DNA of 48,730 nt, from positions 1 through 48,730 of the forward strand of contig CAVEFC010000006.1 in assembly GCA_963614875.1 (NCBI GenBank). The letters run 5' to 3'. Both the position numbers and the translations under genes were made by a program. Each line of letters starts with the position of its first letter. Position 1 is the first letter of the stretch. A model generated the notes under the pieces. It did no database searches. It saw only the letters and a list, made by a program, of their open reading frames with translations, and was not told where the DNA came from. The DNA comes from CAG-841 sp963614875 (GTDB taxonomy: Bacteria; Bacillota; Clostridia; Oscillospirales; CAG-272). Below are positions 1-6,723 of this stretch, in pieces.

Positions 1-31
1 TTTTTGAATTATCCTCTTGACTTTTTACCAT
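1..31 (-). CDS. Possible 5' end of a gene leaving the left edge
   Basis: On the minus strand an ATG at 31-29 opens a frame that stays open to the window edge (about ten codons, beginning MVKSQEDN). It lies about 25 bases downstream of a good minus-strand -10 box at 60-55. A purine-rich AGGG precedes it at a rather long distance. An alternative is a start just outside the window, served by the AGAGGA seen on the minus strand around position 15. Nothing can be said about function. Confidence 0.3.
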   Translation of the reverse strand, partial: MVKSQEDNSK

Positions 32-54
32 AGGACTTTCTTTTCCCTGAACCG

Positions 55-83
55 ATTATATCACAGGAGAAAAGAAAATCAAG
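55..83 (-). promoter_or_regulatory. Sigma-A-type promoter, minus strand
   Basis: Reading leftward, a -35-like CTTGAT (83-78) is followed 17 bases later by TATAAT (60-55), with an extended TGa just before the -10. It would drive the gene running off the left edge and is divergent from the promoter at 163-191. Confidence 0.5.
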
Positions 84-162
84 AGAATTTTCGGGTTCTT
101 TCAAAATGTATTCGCCCAAAACGCGAAAAAGAAAAATATTTTTTCGATATTCGACAAATCGG

Positions 163-191
163 TTGACTAAAAGCCGAAGATATGATATGCT
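163..191 (+). promoter_or_regulatory. Sigma-A-type promoter for the RDD/ABC genes
   Basis: TTGACT at 163-168, a 17-base spacer ending in TGa, then TATGCT at 186-191. It precedes the leader hairpin at 226-268 and the RDD gene at 302. Confidence 0.55.
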
Positions 192-225
192 GACATTGTA
201 AAAAGTTTAATAATAAGAAGTTAAT

Positions 226-268
226 TTATATCTGCGGATTTGTGTATTTTGTGTGTCCGCAGATATAA
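226..268 (+). other. Perfect 13-bp inverted repeat in the leader of the RDD gene
   Basis: TTATATCTGCGGA (226-238) is the exact reverse complement of TCCGCAGATATAA (256-268), around a 17-base GT-rich loop. It ends about 15 bases before the ribosome binding site GGGGAAAGG (284-292). It has no T tract, so it is not a normal terminator. It could be an RNA stability hairpin or a protein-binding palindrome. Confidence 0.5.
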
Positions 269-301
269 TTGCGACAAAATTTCGGGGAAAGGAATCGGCG
301 T

Positions 302-1063
302 ATGATATTTGATCTTCAGAAAGCAAGCGCACTTAAAAGAATATCCGCGTTTATTCTCGACGCCATACTTATTTGCATCGTCGCCACCGGATTTGCATTT
401 GTCGTTTCGCAGATAACGGATTATGACGGTCACTGCGACCGTCTTGAAGCGTATTATTCCGAATACGAAACGGAATACGGAGTAAAATTCAGAGTTACCG
501 AAGAGGAACGCGCCGCTTTTTCCGCCGAAGAAAGCGAAAAATATAAAAGAGCCTACGAAGCGCTTATCGCCGACAAGGACGCGATGCACGAATATTCGGC
601 GGTTTTCAATCTGACTCTTACAATAACTTCGATAGGGATACTTCTTGCGTTTCTTTCGATGGAATTTATCGTTCCGCTCGCGCTCAGAAACGGTCAGACC
701 GTGGGCAAAAAGGTTTTCGGAATAGGCGTTATGAGAACCGACGGCGTAAAGATGAATACCGTTATGCTGTTTGTCCGTACTTTTCTCGGGAAGTTCACGC
801 TTGAAACAATGATTCCCGTACTTATTATAATAATGATATTTTTCAACGGTATCGGTATCATGGGGCTTATAGTGCTCGGTGCCGAGCTGTTGCTGCAGAT
901 AATTCTTTTCTCTGTTACAAGAACGAGATCGCTCATTCATGACCTGCTTGCAGGCACGGTTGTCATTGATATGGCAAGCCAGATGATTTTCGACAGCGAA
1001 AGCGAAATGATAGAGTACAGAAAAAAGGTTTCTGCGGAAAAAGCCGCCCGCAGTCCTTATTGA
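302..1063 (+). CDS. RDD family integral membrane protein
   Basis: This 253-residue protein carries the RDD-domain signatures: an N-terminal ALKRISAFILDAILI segment (conserved Arg and Asp at the head of the first membrane helix) and a second block NGQTVGKKVFGI followed by a conserved Arg in LFVRTFLGKF. Hydrophobic stretches near residues 15-40, 100-130 and 165-205 indicate three to four membrane helices. The ATG at 302 is chosen because GGGGAAAGG lies 9 bases upstream; an in-frame TTG at 269 sits inside the leader hairpin and is unlikely. RDD proteins are membrane proteins of mostly unknown role, some linked to ion transport. The ABC ATPase gene follows after 53 bases and is probably cotranscribed. 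Confidence 0.8.
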   Translation: MIFDLQKASALKRISAFILDAILICIVATGFAFVVSQITDYDGHCDRLEAYYSEYETEYGVKFRVTEEERAAFSAEESEKYKRAYEALIADKDAMHEYSAVFNLTLTITSIGILLAFLSMEFIVPLALRNGQTVGKKVFGIGVMRTDGVKMNTVMLFVRTFLGKFTLETMIPVLIIIMIFFNGIGIMGLIVLGAELLLQIILFSVTRTRSLIHDLLAGTVVIDMASQMIFDSESEMIEYRKKVSAEKAARSPY

Positions 1064-1116
1064 AAGCTACGGCGGCATTTTTTATAACGCAAAAATAATT
1101 TCAGAAAGGATATAAA

Positions 1117-2217
1117 ATGAAAATCGTATTACAGAACCTTACAAAAATGTTCCCCAGCCGCAATAAAAAGTCAGACGAGGTGGTCGTTGCGGTGAACGAT
1201 TTTACCTTTGAGATACCCGACGGCAAGCTTATCGGTCTTCTCGGACCTTCCGGCTGCGGAAAAAGCACGACGCTTTACATGATATGCGGACTTCAGAAGC
1301 CCACTTCGGGAAAGATATTCTTCGGAGAAGACGACGTTACCGACCTTTCGCCCGAAAACAGAGGCGTGGGACTTGTTTTTCAGAACTATGCGCTCTATCC
1401 GCATATGACGGTAAAGCAGAACATACTTTTCCCGCTTCAGAATCTTCGCGGAGCGGACAGGCTGACAAAGGACGAAATGCTTGAAAGAGCTTACGAAGCC
1501 GCAAAGCTCGTTCAGATAGACGAGCTTATGGAGCGCAAGCCGAGCGAGCTTTCCGGCGGTCAGCAGCAGAGAGTCGCAATCGCCCGCGCGCTTGTGAAAA
1601 TGCCCAGAGTGCTTCTTCTTGACGAGCCGCTTTCAAACCTTGACGCGCGTCTCCGCCTTCAGACAAGAGAAGAAATAAGAAGAATTCAGAGAGAAACCCA
1701 TATAACAACGGTCTTTGTAACGCACGATCAGGAGGAAGCGATGAGCATCTCCGATATGATAGTCGTTATGAAAAGCGGCATCGTTCAGCAGATAGGCGCT
1801 CCGCAGGAAGTCTACGACGATCCGAAAAATCTTTTCGTCGCAAAGTTTCTCGGCACGCCTCCGATCAACGTATTCAACGGTATGGTCGAGGACGGAAAGC
1901 TTTATATCGGCGGCGAAGCCGTGCTTGACGTAAAGGGCGCTCCGGACGGTGCGGTCACGGTGGGAATCCGTCCCGAAGGCTTTATTCTGGACGATTACGG
2001 TCCGTTCCATTGCAGACTTTCAAGCGTTGAGGTAATGGGCAGGGACGTAAGCATCGTTTCGACAAACGAAGCGTCGGTAAACCCCATAATCCGTTCGATA
2101 ATCAACGCCGACAACAAGATAGCTCCGGAAACCGAAACCGTAAGCTACGCGCTCAAAGCTCACAAGGTGTTCATATTCAATAAGGAAACCGAAGAAAGAA
2201 TTTATTTTGAGGTGTAA
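1117..2217 (+). CDS. ABC transporter ATP-binding protein, MalK/UgpC/MsmX type
   Basis: A 366-residue cytoplasmic ATPase that would energise a carbohydrate-type ABC importer. Walker A GPSGCGKST lies at residues 43-51, the signature LSGGQQQRVAIARAL is near 145-160, Walker B LLLDEPLSNLD follows, and the switch histidine is in FVTHDQEEA. The last 130 residues form the extra C-terminal regulatory (TOBE/MOI-like) domain, including GIRPEGF, that defines the CUT1 ATPases. The length is normal for the family. AGAAAGGA lies seven bases before the ATG. No permease or sugar-binding protein gene is nearby, so it is an orphan subunit, possibly a shared ATPase such as MsmX. A strong terminator follows at 2231. 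Confidence 0.9.
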   Translation: MKIVLQNLTKMFPSRNKKSDEVVVAVNDFTFEIPDGKLIGLLGPSGCGKSTTLYMICGLQKPTSGKIFFGEDDVTDLSPENRGVGLVFQNYALYPHMTVKQNILFPLQNLRGADRLTKDEMLERAYEAAKLVQIDELMERKPSELSGGQQQRVAIARALVKMPRVLLLDEPLSNLDARLRLQTREEIRRIQRETHITTVFVTHDQEEAMSISDMIVVMKSGIVQQIGAPQEVYDDPKNLFVAKFLGTPPINVFNGMVEDGKLYIGGEAVLDVKGAPDGAVTVGIRPEGFILDDYGPFHCRLSSVEVMGRDVSIVSTNEASVNPIIRSIINADNKIAPETETVSYALKAHKVFIFNKETEERIYFEV

Positions 2218-2230
2218 AAATCAGCGTTCG

Positions 2231-2260
2231 CCTTACTGCCGTCGGCAGTAAGGAATTTTT
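2231..2260 (+). terminator. Rho-independent terminator
   Basis: CCTTACTGCC and GGCAGTAAGG form a 10-bp stem with a GTC loop (2231-2253), followed by AATTTTTT. It ends the RDD-ABC transcript and separates it from the convergent acetyltransferase gene. Confidence 0.85.
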
Positions 2261-2748
2261 TATATTCTTTTTATAAGATATTTCACGCCGAGCCATTGCC
2301 CGAATTTATATCCGACGTCGGAAAAATCGCCGCAGACGGTATATCCGTGCTTTTGGTGAAAGGCAATGCTCCGGCCGTTCTGCTCGGTAATTATCGCAAT
2401 TATATTTTTTATACCCATAGCTTTTCCGCGCGCTTCGATTTCGGAGAGGAGAAGCTTTCCTGTGCCTTTTCCCGCCGAGCCTTTGTCAAGATATATCGAA
2501 AGGTCGGCGGTAAAGCGGTAAGCGGTGCGCTCGGAAAATTCGGCAAGATAAGCATAGCCTATAATTTTGCCGTCCTCCTCGGCGACGATATAAGGGTACT
2601 TTGCGGAGATCGCAAGCGTTCTTTTTTCAAAGGCTTCCTCCGAAAGAGGACGCTCTTCAAACGAATAAGTTGTGTTTACTATGTAATAATTGTATATTTC
2701 AAGGCAAAAGGGAATATCCCTTGGTTCAAGCGCGCGTATATTTATCAT
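2260..2748 (-). CDS. GNAT family N-acetyltransferase (phosphinothricin-acetyltransferase-like)
   Basis: About 162 residues. It begins IRALEPRDIPFCLEIYNYY and continues through TTYSFEERPLSEEAF, the layout typical of the Pat/Bar branch of GNAT enzymes. The acetyl-CoA pyrophosphate-binding stretch is KGSAGKGTGKLLL, followed by a C-terminal IAFHQKHGYTVCGDF block. Such enzymes transfer acetyl from acetyl-CoA to small amines, and the true substrate cannot be inferred. The start at 2748 is preferred because the 20 extra upstream residues do not match the family. The gene is transcribed alone toward the terminator region at 2231-2260, which it shares with the convergent ABC gene. Confidence 0.82.
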   Translation of the reverse strand: MINIRALEPRDIPFCLEIYNYYIVNTTYSFEERPLSEEAFEKRTLAISAKYPYIVAEEDGKIIGYAYLAEFSERTAYRFTADLSIYLDKGSAGKGTGKLLLSEIEARGKAMGIKNIIAIITEQNGRSIAFHQKHGYTVCGDFSDVGYKFGQWLGVKYLIKRI

Positions 2749-2835
2749 TTTCCGAAAACCCCGTTTTTGCATTTTTATAAGTATATCACCGAAAGGCGTA
2801 TTTTTCAAGCCGTCATTTTGCGTTCATTAAAAGCA

Positions 2836-2864
2836 TTGCAAAAAAGGTAATGATGTGATATAAT
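2836..2864 (+). promoter_or_regulatory. Extended -10 sigma-A-type promoter for the DHH pair
   Basis: TTGCAA at 2836-2841, a 17-base spacer ending in TGa, and a perfect TATAAT at 2859-2864. It lies about 70 bases before the first DHH gene. Confidence 0.7.
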
Positions 2865-2935
2865 TTATCTGTAAACAAAGCGGGGAAGTGCTTTCCTTAA
2901 CGGGACTCAAATAAATATCAAGGGGGAAAACAGAG

Positions 2936-3880
2936 TTGTTTGAAGCGGCGATCGGCGAGATAAAAAAATACGGCAGAATTATTATTCACAGGCATACAAA
3001 TCCCGACGGGGACGCAATAGGCAGTCAGGTGGGACTTAAACATATAATAAAGGAAAATTTTCCCGAAAAAGAGGTCTATGCTGTAGGTGACGCGGCGGGA
3101 AGATACGCTTTTATTGAGGATTCTACTCCCGACACAATACCGGATGAATATTATAAAGGGGCACTTTCCGTAGTGCTTGACACGTCGGCAAAGGCGCTTA
3201 TAAGCGACGGAAGGTATGTTCTTGCGGACAAGATACTCAGAATGGATCACCATATCTTTTGCGAGGAGATAGCCGATGTTGATATAGACGAGCCGAGCTT
3301 TGAAAGCTGCTGCGGACTTATCGCCGCCTTTGCAAAGGAATGTGATCTCAAGCTTTCGCCCGTTGCCGCAAATGCGCTGTATACGGGAATGGTTACGGAT
3401 TCCGGACGTTTCCGTTACGACAGCACAAACGCAAGGACGTTTTATCTTGCGGCGTTTCTTATGGAAACGGGATATATAGACACCGCGCGTATTTTCCGCA
3501 ATCTTTATTCGGAGGATCTTTCGTCGGCAAAGCTGCGGGCGGGGTTTGTTTTGAAAATCAGAACGACCGATCGCGGCACGGCGTATATCTATACGGACAA
3601 GGACGAAATGAAAGCGCTCGGCGTTGATACGTTCACCGTTTCGCGCGGAATGGTGGGAACAATGGCAGACCTTAAAGGGATAGATTCGTGGGTTAATTTC
3701 ACCGAAACGGAGGACGGGGTGCTTTGCGAGCTCCGCTCGTCAAGGTACAACATAAATCCGATAGCCGTAAAGCACGGCGGCGGAGGTCATGCAAAGGCGA
3801 GCGGCGCAACTCTTAAAGACAGAGCCGAGGCTATGCAGGTGATAGCCGAGCTTGACAGGCTCGCGGAGGAGGATACATGA
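2936..3880 (+). CDS. DHH/DHHA1 phosphoesterase, NrnA-like (first of a tandem pair)
   Basis: A 314-residue member of the nanoRNase/pAp phosphatase family, cytoplasmic Mn-dependent hydrolases that remove 2-5 nt RNA fragments and 3'-phosphoadenosine 5'-phosphate, or in relatives linear cyclic-dinucleotide products. The catalytic set is visible: HTNPDGDAIGS near residue 19, VLDTSA, the DHH triad in RMDHHI, and the DHHA1 substrate loop KHGGGGHAKASGA near the C-terminus. The start is TTG at 2936, with AGGGGG ten bases upstream. Its stop overlaps the ATG of a second DHH gene by four bases, so the two are translationally coupled. Substrate choice among the NrnA-type activities cannot be read from the sequence. 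Confidence 0.85.
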   Translation: MFEAAIGEIKKYGRIIIHRHTNPDGDAIGSQVGLKHIIKENFPEKEVYAVGDAAGRYAFIEDSTPDTIPDEYYKGALSVVLDTSAKALISDGRYVLADKILRMDHHIFCEEIADVDIDEPSFESCCGLIAAFAKECDLKLSPVAANALYTGMVTDSGRFRYDSTNARTFYLAAFLMETGYIDTARIFRNLYSEDLSSAKLRAGFVLKIRTTDRGTAYIYTDKDEMKALGVDTFTVSRGMVGTMADLKGIDSWVNFTETEDGVLCELRSSRYNINPIAVKHGGGGHAKASGATLKDRAEAMQVIAELDRLAEEDT

Positions 3881-4866
3881 ATACGGAAAAAACCAAAGAA
3901 ATGCAGGCTGTGCTTGACAAAATAAAAGAATATAAAAGAATAATAATCTGCCGGCATATCCGTCCCGACGGGGACGCCGTAGGCTCGACTATGGGACTTA
4001 AAACCATTCTTTCGCTTACGTTTCCCGAAAAAGAAATATATCTGATAAACGAAGATTATTCCGATTATGTCGCTTTCCTCGGCAAAGAAGACGAGGATAT
4101 AGACGCTTCTCTTTATTCAGACGCGCTCTGCATAGTGCTTGACACAGGCTCGGCGGACAGGATATCAAACAGTAAATATTCGCTTTGCCGCGAGATTGTG
4201 AAAATAGATCATCATATAGTTGACGAGCCTTACGGCGATGTATGCTGGATAGAAGAGGGGCGCTCGTCTGCGTGCGAGATGATAGCGGGCTTTTATCTTG
4301 CCTTTTGCGACGAGCTGAAAATAAATCTTTTTGCCGCGACCGCAATTTATACGGGAATGGTTACGGATTCGGGACGTTTCCGCTTCCGCTCCGTAACGGG
4401 CGAAACGCTTCGTCGTGCCGGCGCACTTCTTGATATGGGCATAGATACGGATACGCTTTACGCGCAGCTTTATCTTGAAAATTTTGATTATATAGCTTTC
4501 AAGGCGTATATTTACAAGCGGATAAAAATGACGGAAAACGGCGTTGCGTATATTATTGTCGATAAAAAAATGCAGGAAAAATTCTCGCTTTCGAGAGAGG
4601 ACGCAAGCAATGTGATTTCGTTTCTCGATTCAATCCGCGGCAGTATAATATGGCTTGCATTTATAGAAAACGACGACGGCACGATACGCGTCCGTCTGCG
4701 TTCGCGCTTTGTTACGGTAAACGAGCTTGCCGCAAAATATCACGGCGGCGGTCATGACTGCGCAAGCGGCGCCACGGCATATGACAAAAAAGAAATGAAG
4801 TCGATAATTTCCGATGCCGACGCGCTGATAAAAGAATATAAATCGACGCACGACGGCTGGCTGTGA
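3877..4866 (+). CDS. DHH/DHHA1 phosphoesterase, NrnA-like (second of a tandem pair)
   Basis: A 329-residue paralogue of the preceding gene, with the same catalytic layout: HIRPDGDAVGSTMGL, VLDTGSAD, IDHHI, and the C-terminal YHGGGHDCASGA. Because all metal-ligand motifs are intact, it is likely an active enzyme rather than a decaying duplicate. The ATG at 3877 overlaps the TGA of the first copy (ATGA). The two proteins differ a good deal outside the motifs, so the duplication is old. They may act on different substrates or as a heteromeric pair; both are inference. A strong terminator follows at 4925. Confidence 0.85.
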   Translation: MNTEKTKEMQAVLDKIKEYKRIIICRHIRPDGDAVGSTMGLKTILSLTFPEKEIYLINEDYSDYVAFLGKEDEDIDASLYSDALCIVLDTGSADRISNSKYSLCREIVKIDHHIVDEPYGDVCWIEEGRSSACEMIAGFYLAFCDELKINLFAATAIYTGMVTDSGRFRFRSVTGETLRRAGALLDMGIDTDTLYAQLYLENFDYIAFKAYIYKRIKMTENGVAYIIVDKKMQEKFSLSREDASNVISFLDSIRGSIIWLAFIENDDGTIRVRLRSRFVTVNELAAKYHGGGHDCASGATAYDKKEMKSIISDADALIKEYKSTHDGWL

Positions 4867-4924
4867 AATTTTCTGCCGCAAAGCACGACGGCAAAAACAT
4901 TTGAAAGAAAATCCGTGTAAAGAC

Positions 4925-4950
4925 AAAAATCCCGCTTCGGCGGGATTTTT
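4925..4950 (+). terminator. Rho-independent terminator of the DHH operon
   Basis: AAAAATCCCGC, a TTCG tetraloop and GCGGGATTTTT form an 11-bp stem ending in a T run. Confidence 0.9.
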
Positions 4951-4953
4951 ATA

Positions 4954-4982
4954 TTGACAATACTTTTTATGTGTGATAAAAT
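4954..4982 (+). promoter_or_regulatory. Promoter of tRNA-Gln
   Basis: A perfect TTGACA at 4954-4959, a 17-base spacer ending in TGa, then TAAAAT at 4977-4982. The tRNA begins 19 bases after the -10 box. Confidence 0.75.
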
Positions 4983-5000
4983 ATCTGAGTATAAACATAT

Positions 5001-5077
5001 TGGGATATAGCCAAGTCGGTAAGGCACAAGACTTTGACTCTTGCATTTCGCTGGTTCGAGTCCAGCTATCCCAGCCA
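5001..5077 (+). tRNA. tRNA-Gln (anticodon TTG)
   Basis: The acceptor arm TGGGATA (5001-5007) pairs with TATCCCA (5067-5073). The anticodon stem CAAGA/TCTTG encloses the loop CTTTGAC with anticodon TTG. The T arm has GGTTCGAGTCC. The discriminator is G, and CCA is encoded at 5075-5077. It is a single tRNA with its own promoter and terminator. Confidence 0.95.
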
Positions 5078-5105
5078 AACCTCCCGCGCGAGAGTGCGGG
5101 AGGTT
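5078..5105 (+). terminator. Rho-independent terminator after tRNA-Gln
   Basis: AACCTCCCGC (5078-5087) pairs with GCGGGAGGTT (5096-5105), starting directly after the encoded CCA. The T run is short (TTTACTT). Confidence 0.75.
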
Positions 5106-5106
5106 T

Positions 5107-5260
5107 ACTTATTACCTATTCACTATTCACTATTCACTGATCCCGTCCGGTGCGGTTTTTGGCGAAGGAAAAGGGAATAGTGAAGAGTGAAGAAGCGAGG
5201 CAGCTTTTCGCGGAGCGAAAAGCGGATTTTACGGATATAAACCGTATAAAAGGTATAATA
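5107..5260 (+). repeat. Intergenic TATTCAC tract with inverted partner; no gene seen
   Basis: Three tandem ATTCACT units occur at about 5115-5140. An inverted counterpart (AATAGTGAAGAGTGAAGA) lies at about 5175-5193. A separate hairpin GCTTTTCGC/GCGAAAAGC sits at 5203-5223. No start with a ribosome binding site was found. It looks like a decayed dispersed repeat. Confidence 0.4.
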
Positions 5261-5264
5261 TCAC

Positions 5265-5294
5265 TTGACTTTATTTGAAAATCTGTGCTATAAT
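5265..5294 (+). promoter_or_regulatory. Promoter of the 6S-like RNA
   Basis: TTGACT at 5265-5270, an 18-base spacer ending in TGc, and a perfect TATAAT at 5289-5294. The first paired base of the structured RNA (5301) is exactly where transcription would begin. Confidence 0.7.
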
Positions 5295-5300
5295 TGTCTT

Positions 5301-5478
5301 GCCAAACAAATTGAATAGCGAAAAAGGGGTAAGTTTTATTTTCGGGGGAATATTGTACCTTTTTTATGCATATCATACACTTAATGAATTTGATAAAAAC
5401 GCAAATTCCAAAGGTGTAGTATGCATGGTAGATAGATGATATTTATTTATCCCTGCTTTCTATTCGATTTGTTTGGCG
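5301..5478 (+). ncRNA. ssrS: Rod-shaped structured RNA, probable 6S RNA
   Basis: No convincing reading frame is present, but a rod-like fold can be drawn by eye. The closing stem pairs GCCAAACAAATTGAATAG (5301-5318) with CTATTCGATTTGTTTGGC (5460-5477), 18 bp with one G-U. A second helix joins 5325-5334 to 5445-5454. A large internal loop (about 5335-5355 and 5431-5444) follows. Then come TACC/GGTA, ATGCAT/ATGCAT (5366-5371 with 5421-5426), and an apical hairpin GAATTTG/CAAATTC (5386-5392 with 5402-5408). A 178-nt rod with a big central bubble is the layout of 6S RNA, which mimics an open promoter and binds sigma-A RNA polymerase. The transcript has its own promoter and a terminator at 5504. 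Other structured RNAs remain possible. Confidence 0.55.
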
Positions 5479-5503
5479 ACAATCAGGGAATTTGCGATTT
5501 TTG

Positions 5504-5533
5504 GTGCGTTTGCTTTTGCAGACGCACTTTTTT
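5504..5533 (+). terminator. Rho-independent terminator of the structured RNA
   Basis: GTGCGTTTGC (5504-5513), a TTTT loop and GCAGACGCAC (5518-5527) form a 10-bp stem, followed by six T. Confidence 0.88.
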
Positions 5534-5543
5534 ATATGTCTTG

Positions 5544-5572
5544 TTGACACAAAAGCTTTTGAGTGATAAAAT
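5544..5572 (+). promoter_or_regulatory. Promoter of the cobalamin riboswitch transcript
   Basis: TTGACA at 5544-5549, a 17-base spacer ending in TGa, and TAAAAT at 5567-5572. The -10 context is nearly identical to that of the tRNA-Gln promoter. Confidence 0.7.
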
Positions 5573-5620
5573 ATAATCGCACGAAAAACCGTGCAGACTG
5601 AAACAAAAATATCATAAAAA

Positions 5621-5746
5621 AGGGCGGTCGCGCGTCGAGGATAAAACCCGGCGCGTGTCAAAAAGGAAATCTCGGTGAAAATCCGTCGCAACAGCCATTA
5701 CCGTAACCGGACTCATTTGTCTCCAAGTCGGAATGCTTGCCGTCCT
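5621..5746 (+). promoter_or_regulatory. Cobalamin (B12) riboswitch aptamer
   Basis: The core cobalamin-element blocks occur in order: AAAAAGGAA (5660-5668), CTCGGTGAAAATCCG (5671-5685), a GCAACAGCCATTACCGT variant of the usual GCxGxCCCGCxACTGT block (5688-5704), and the B12 box AAGTCGGAATGCTTGCC (5725-5741). Closing helix P1 pairs AGGGCGG (5621-5627) with CCGTCCT (5740-5746). Such aptamers bind adenosyl- or methylcobalamin and usually switch off B12 transport or synthesis genes when the vitamin is plentiful. It lies in a long leader of the DUF4430 gene at 5939, the only gene on the transcript. Confidence 0.8.
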
Positions 5747-5820
5747 TTCGGTTACCGACATTTGTCGGGCGCTTTTGGGCAAATTGGGAAAGCCGCACCG
5801 ATTTTTATATCCGCATTTTT

Positions 5821-5848
5821 CGCAGAAATCACCCGTCTGCGTTCTTTT
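5821..5848 (+). terminator. Possible expression-platform terminator of the riboswitch
   Basis: CGCAGA (5821-5826) pairs with TCTGCG (5836-5841), followed by TTCTTTT. A second hairpin CCGACA/GTCGG sits just after the aptamer (about 5755-5767). Either could be the ligand-controlled switch; the exact platform is unclear. Confidence 0.4.
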
Positions 5849-5938
5849 CGCACGGAAATTTAGAAAATCGGCGTACTTCTCTCATGTGGAAGGCGCTTTT
5901 GTTTCGCCGAAAAATTAAAAACATAAGGAGAAAAAACT

Positions 5939-6712
5939 ATGAAAATGAAAAGATTATGCGCTGCATTTCTTGTAATTGTTCTTGCGTTCTGCGCTTGTAC
6001 GGTCGTTTTCGCATCGACTGCCAAGCCGGCAACCGCAACAGTTACAATCATAAGCAAGGGTGAGCTTGTGCTGAAAAATTATGAAGTTGTCGTATCGACG
6101 GACGAATTTAACATCGATGACGCACTCAAAGCGGCTCACGACGCAAATTATGAGGGCGGCGCGGCTAAAGGCTATGCTTCCGCTACGGGAGATTACGGTC
6201 TTTACATAACAAAGCTGTGGGGTGACACAAGCGGTGCGTTCGGATATACCGTAAACAACAAAATGTCAAACGATCTTTCCGATAAAGTGAAAGTCGGCGA
6301 CAGCGTTGTCGCCTATGTTTATACGGACACGACAAATTACAGCGATAAGTATACTTACTTCGATAAGAATTCGGTCACGGTAAAATCAGACGAAGAAGTA
6401 ACGCTTACGCTTTCCGGACTCGGCTATGATGAAAACTGGCAGACGGTCGTTTCGCCGCTCGCAGACGCAACGATAACCGTTGACGGCGAAAAGACGGAAT
6501 ACAAAACCGACGCAAACGGCAAGGTTACAATTTCCCTTAAAGGCGGAAAAACTTATACCGTCAGCGCAAGCTCGGATACGCTTATCGTTCCTCCGGTATG
6601 CGTTGTAACGGTTCAGAAATCAAGCTCGCCTGCGGTGTGGATAATCATCGGAGCGGTGATTGTCGTAATCGGCGCGGGAATATTTGTTGCAACAAAAAAG
6701 AAAAAACAGTAA
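5939..6712 (+). CDS. Membrane-anchored surface protein with transcobalamin-like DUF4430 domain, B12-riboswitch controlled
   Basis: A 257-residue exported protein. Residues 1-26 form a signal peptide (MKMKRL, hydrophobic core, cut near VFA-STA). Residues about 30-145 match the DUF4430 / transcobalamin C-terminal-like fold, with ITKLWGDTSGAFGYTVNNK (the usual Gly-x-x-Tyr-x-Val-Asn core) and VKVGDSVVAYVY. Residues about 155-215 look like a CnaB/carboxypeptidase-regulatory beta sandwich (ATITVDGEKTEYKTDANGK). A C-terminal membrane helix (about 228-252) ends in KKKKQ, so the protein is anchored with its domains outside. AAGGAG lies eight bases before the ATG. The cobalamin riboswitch upstream suggests a role in capturing or handling corrinoids at the cell surface. 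The fold call is from family knowledge and B12 binding is inference. Confidence 0.7.
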   Translation: MKMKRLCAAFLVIVLAFCACTVVFASTAKPATATVTIISKGELVLKNYEVVVSTDEFNIDDALKAAHDANYEGGAAKGYASATGDYGLYITKLWGDTSGAFGYTVNNKMSNDLSDKVKVGDSVVAYVYTDTTNYSDKYTYFDKNSVTVKSDEEVTLTLSGLGYDENWQTVVSPLADATITVDGEKTEYKTDANGKVTISLKGGKTYTVSASSDTLIVPPVCVVTVQKSSSPAVWIIIGAVIVVIGAGIFVATKKKKQ

Positions 6713-6723
6713 GATAAAATTAA

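Noticed and set aside
1041..1086. GCCGCC/GGCGGC pair with a T run as a terminator between the RDD and ABC genes
   Set aside because: The stem is short and the loop is more than 20 bases, partly inside coding sequence, so it is too weak to call.
5737..6063. 108-codon plus-strand frame across the riboswitch expression platform
   Set aside because: It lies in the structured leader and overlaps the signal-peptide region of the DUF4430 gene in another frame.
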